A stretch of 17,389 nt of DNA from JALZHR01 sp036389695. Its GTDB lineage: Bacteria; Acidobacteriota; Blastocatellia; Pyrinomonadales; Pyrinomonadaceae. The position numbers and the translations under genes were made by a program. Where the stretch lies: contig DASVWG010000303.1 of assembly GCA_036389695.1 (NCBI GenBank), positions 1 to 17,389 on the forward strand, written 5' to 3'. The notes under the pieces were generated by a model. That model was not told the DNA's origin. It made no database searches and saw only the letters and a list, made by a program, of their open reading frames with translations. This document shows, one piece after another, positions 15,036 to 17,389 of this stretch (positions are counted from its first letter, which is position 1; each line of letters opens with the position of its first letter).

Positions 15036-15377
15036 GAATATGAAGAAAACCGAAAAGATATTGAAACGAGCCAGGAAGCGAAAAAAGCGGGCTTAAAACG
15101 AATCGAGCGAAAACATTTTGCCAAAAAAGGTGAAGTAAAATTATCCGACTGCAAAGTGCGAATTACGATAAATCCGGATGCGGACGTTTTAGAATACTTC
15201 AAACAACGCGCCTCTCAATCGCATTCCGCGCCTTACTAAACGCGAATCAACGCTGAATTGCGCTGGATTATGGAAACCGACGATTCACAAAATAATTTAA
15301 GTAAAACGCTGCAGGAACTCTTGCAAGACGATAATTTTATTGTGGCTCTGAAAGATAAATTAAAAGCATCTTCATAA
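15036..15377 (+). pseudogene. Broken BrnA-like antitoxin
   Basis: One frame reads DCKVRITINPDADVLEYFKQ, then SAPY, a TAA stop at 15237-15239, then TRINAELRWIME and on to a second stop at 15375-15377. BrnA-type antitoxins typically have an uninterrupted APYQTxIN segment, so the TAA looks like a CAA-to-TAA nonsense change. The 5' end is also damaged: no ATG, GTG or TTG opens this frame between the stop at 15024-15026 and the conserved part. BrnA family proteins are ribbon-helix-helix DNA-binding partners of BrnT RNases. No BrnT gene is present upstream, where the hydrolase ends one base before this stretch. A sequencing error could mimic the internal stop but not easily the missing start as well. 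Confidence 0.65.
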
Positions 15378-15381
15378 GCAT

Positions 15382-15410
15382 TTGTTAAGTTTTGAAAAAT
15401 AAGTTATTTT
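15382..15410 (+). promoter_or_regulatory. Possible promoter and operator-like palindrome before the GHKL ATPase gene
   Basis: TTGTTA (15382-15387) and TATTTT (15405-15410) are 17 bases apart, a fair sigma70-type pair. The perfect palindrome AAAATAA-G-TTATTTT (15396-15410) overlaps the -10 position, where a repressor could act. The surrounding 105 bases between the broken antitoxin and the ATPase gene are very AT-rich, so chance matches are likely. Confidence 0.3.
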
Positions 15411-15482
15411 AACTGACACAAAAAACAAAGAAATGGAAGGATAATCAAATTCACTTTGTAAATAAAAAGGCAATCACACAAT

Positions 15483-17389
15483 ATGGAATTAAAGGATTTA
15501 TGCTTATCACTCGCAAAATGTAATACAGAGAATGAAGTTATCGAAATTTTAAAAGCCGAAGAACTTTGGGATGATGAAGAAAAGTGGCAGTTTTTTGGTG
15601 ATAATGAAAATAACTATTCTATTATTGGAAACCAACAAAGTAAGCCTGAAGCCGCTATTGTAGAAAAAATTATTAACTCGGTTGACGCCATGTTAATGGC
15701 GGAATGTTTAAAAAGAAAAATTAAGCCTGATTCCGACCAAGCTCCTCAAAGTATTAAACAAGCTCTTTCTAGTTTTTATAAAATTCACGAAGGAAAATTA
15801 ACTAATATTGACACAACAGAACGAGGTAAACTTGCAGAAAATATTTGTTTTATCGCTACAGGAACTAAAAAGAATCCATCATATACAATAGTTGATAAAG
15901 GCGAAGGACAAACTCCTGGAAATCTCAAAAATACGATTCTTTCTCTTGGTAAATCAAATAAATTAAGGATTCCTTTTGTGCAAGGCAAATTCAATATGGG
16001 AGGAACTGGCGTTTTTAGATTTTGTGGACAGCATAATATTCAATTAATAATTTCAAAGCGTCATCCAGAAATTGCTAAAAATGAACATGACCCAACAAAG
16101 AATTATTGGGGTTTTACTATTGTACGGCGTGAAGACCCAAAACAAGGTGTAAGAAGTTCTAATTACAAGTATCTTTCTGTTAATGAGCAAATACTTTTTT
16201 TTGATGCTCCAAGTTTATCCCTATTACCAGGTACTTATCCTAGTGCTTATGAAAAAGAACTGGAGTGGGGAACTTTTATGAAATTTTATGAGTATCAAAT
16301 TGGTCCGTATAAATCGCCCGTTTTATTCGACTTATACAACAAACTTTCATTATTAATGCCAAACATAGCATTACCAGTTCGGATGTATGAAAGAAGACCA
16401 GGTTATAAAGCAAATTCTTATGAAACTAATTTAGCTGGTTTATCAGTTCGTATCAATGAAGATAAGTCCAATAACATCGAAGAAGGTTATCCAACATCTG
16501 GCTTTTTAACTGTGCTTGGACAAAAAATGAAATATTCAATTTATGTTTTCAAGCGCGGTAAATCAGAAAAATACACAAAAAACGAAGGCATAATTTTTAC
16601 AATTAACGGGCAAACTCATGGATATTTATCCAAAGCCTTCTATAATCGTAAGGCTGTTGGCTTAGCATATTTAGCGGATTCTATTTTAGTGAATCTTGAT
16701 TGCACTGACTTTGATGGTAGAGCAAGAGAAGACTTATTTATGAATAGTCGCGATAGATTAAGCGATTGCGTATTGAAAAGTGAAATTGAGTCATCGTTGG
16801 AAGACCTTTTAAGAAATCATCCAGGTTTAAAATTACTGAAAGAAAAAAGACGAAGAGAAGAGATAGAAGATAAACTAAATGATGCAAAGCCACTAGTAGA
16901 GGTATTAGAAAATATATTAAGAAAATCACCAACTCTTTCAAGACTTTTTATAAAAGGAGTTCGTCTACAAAATCCCTTTGATAACAGACCAACAGGTAGT
17001 GTTGATGTATTTGACGGAAAAGAGTTTCCTACATATTTTAATCTTACAAAAAATTATCCGTCTAATTCTCCTAAAGAGGCTTCACTTGGCAGTAGATTTA
17101 GAATTCAATTTAAAACAGATGTGAGTAACGATTACTTCGATAGAAATAAAAACCCAGGGGAGTTTAAGGTTTTCCTAAACGGAATAGAATATAAAGATAC
17201 ATCAATAAATCTTTGGAATGGTTATGCCACATTAAATGTTTTAATTGAAAATAGAAACATTGATGAAATATTACACTTTAAAACAGAGGTTTCTGATATA
17301 AGCAGAACCGAACCATTCAAATCAGAATTTTATGTAAGAGTCATTGAACCTCTACAAAAACGCCCAAGTCAGTCTGGAAAAAGGCGATT
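15483..17389 (+). CDS. GHKL (MutL/Hsp90-type) ATPase, defence-associated candidate, 3' end outside window
   Basis: 635 codons are visible with no stop before the right edge, so the C-terminus is missing. A GHKL ATP-binding fold covers about residues 35-260. The N-box is EKIINSVD (61-68; Glu61, Asn65, Asp68). The adenine-binding motif is DKGEGQ (138-143) and the ATP lid is GKFNMGGTGVF (168-178). A charged helical segment (about 440-475, many Lys/Arg/Glu) and a beta-rich C-terminal part follow, with no family that I recognise. GHKL ATPases split ATP to dimerise and clamp; MutL-like versions occur in antiphage systems such as MZA. Membership in a named system is not shown. The gene is visibly more AT-rich than pgi or the TIR operon, suggesting horizontal acquisition. 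The start is the first ATG in frame; only a distant AAGG precedes it. Partner genes would lie to the right. Confidence 0.8.
   Translation, partial: MELKDLCLSLAKCNTENEVIEILKAEELWDDEEKWQFFGDNENNYSIIGNQQSKPEAAIVEKIINSVDAMLMAECLKRKIKPDSDQAPQSIKQALSSFYKIHEGKLTNIDTTERGKLAENICFIATGTKKNPSYTIVDKGEGQTPGNLKNTILSLGKSNKLRIPFVQGKFNMGGTGVFRFCGQHNIQLIISKRHPEIAKNEHDPTKNYWGFTIVRREDPKQGVRSSNYKYLSVNEQILFFDAPSLSLLPGTYPSAYEKELEWGTFMKFYEYQIGPYKSPVLFDLYNKLSLLMPNIALPVRMYERRPGYKANSYETNLAGLSVRINEDKSNNIEEGYPTSGFLTVLGQKMKYSIYVFKRGKSEKYTKNEGIIFTINGQTHGYLSKAFYNRKAVGLAYLADSILVNLDCTDFDGRAREDLFMNSRDRLSDCVLKSEIESSLEDLLRNHPGLKLLKEKRRREEIEDKLNDAKPLVEVLENILRKSPTLSRLFIKGVRLQNPFDNRPTGSVDVFDGKEFPTYFNLTKNYPSNSPKEASLGSRFRIQFKTDVSNDYFDRNKNPGEFKVFLNGIEYKDTSINLWNGYATLNVLIENRNIDEILHFKTEVSDISRTEPFKSEFYVRVIEPLQKRPSQSGKRR

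Noticed and set aside
15040..15096. Short frame MKKTEKILKRARKRKKRA at the start of the antitoxin relic
   Set aside because: It has an ATG but only 18 codons. The conserved antitoxin sequence lies in a different frame, so it is more likely a by-product of the decayed 5' end.

Overview
This window most resembles a chromosome segment of an Acidobacteriota bacterium, probably class Blastocatellia (Pyrinomonadales-like). That placement is inferred. It rests on a tetraether-synthase-like radical SAM protein, a free-standing SIS-type glucose-6-phosphate isomerase of the kind usually fused to transaldolase, GC-rich intergenic palindromes ending in 'cgcgcgtgagcaagg', and codon use rich in GCG, GCC and GAA. 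No rRNA, tRNA, CRISPR array or insertion-sequence transposase was recognised.

Layout. (1) 1-2405, minus strand: the N-terminal 801 residues of a SIR2 / NB-ARC / TPR protein, an Avs5-like (SIR2-STAND) immune receptor cut by the left edge. (2) 2625-4586, plus: a divergent 653-residue radical SAM enzyme of the COG1964 / tetraether lipid synthase (Tes) type, followed by a terminator. (3) 4587-5221: a gene-free stretch of 635 bases that is full of structure. It holds a terminator, a 79-bp REP-like palindrome, a second terminator-like hairpin, a nested-stem element with a 15-bp closing stem, and a sigma70-type promoter. (4) 5222-11527, plus: a two-gene operon encoding a protein with three TIR-like domains (526 aa) and a 1572-residue nSTAND1 NTPase with a membrane segment, a coiled coil and TPR-like helices. 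(5) 11583-13262 (possibly to 13325), minus: pgi, convergent with the operon across a shared bidirectional terminator. (6) 13375-15034, plus: a small lipoprotein and an HSL-type alpha/beta hydrolase. (7) 15036-15377: a BrnA-like antitoxin broken by an in-frame stop, with no toxin beside it. (8) 15483-17389, plus: a markedly AT-rich gene for a GHKL (MutL/Hsp90-type) ATPase, cut by the right edge.

How the genes may work together. Housekeeping genes (Tes-like enzyme, pgi, lipoprotein, hydrolase) are interleaved with three modules of the kind found in bacterial conflict and antiphage systems: SIR2-STAND, TIR plus nSTAND1, and a GHKL ATPase. SIR2 and TIR domains of immune proteins commonly act on NAD+, so two different NAD+-targeting STAND systems may lie within 12 kb. 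The most interesting candidate is the TIR/nSTAND1 operon. The NTPase has no recognisable N-terminal effector and the effector-like TIR protein is a separate gene, with the downstream ribosome-binding site lying inside the upstream coding end. I infer a two-component receptor/effector pair, membrane-tethered through the STAND protein. None of the activities can be proved from sequence alone.
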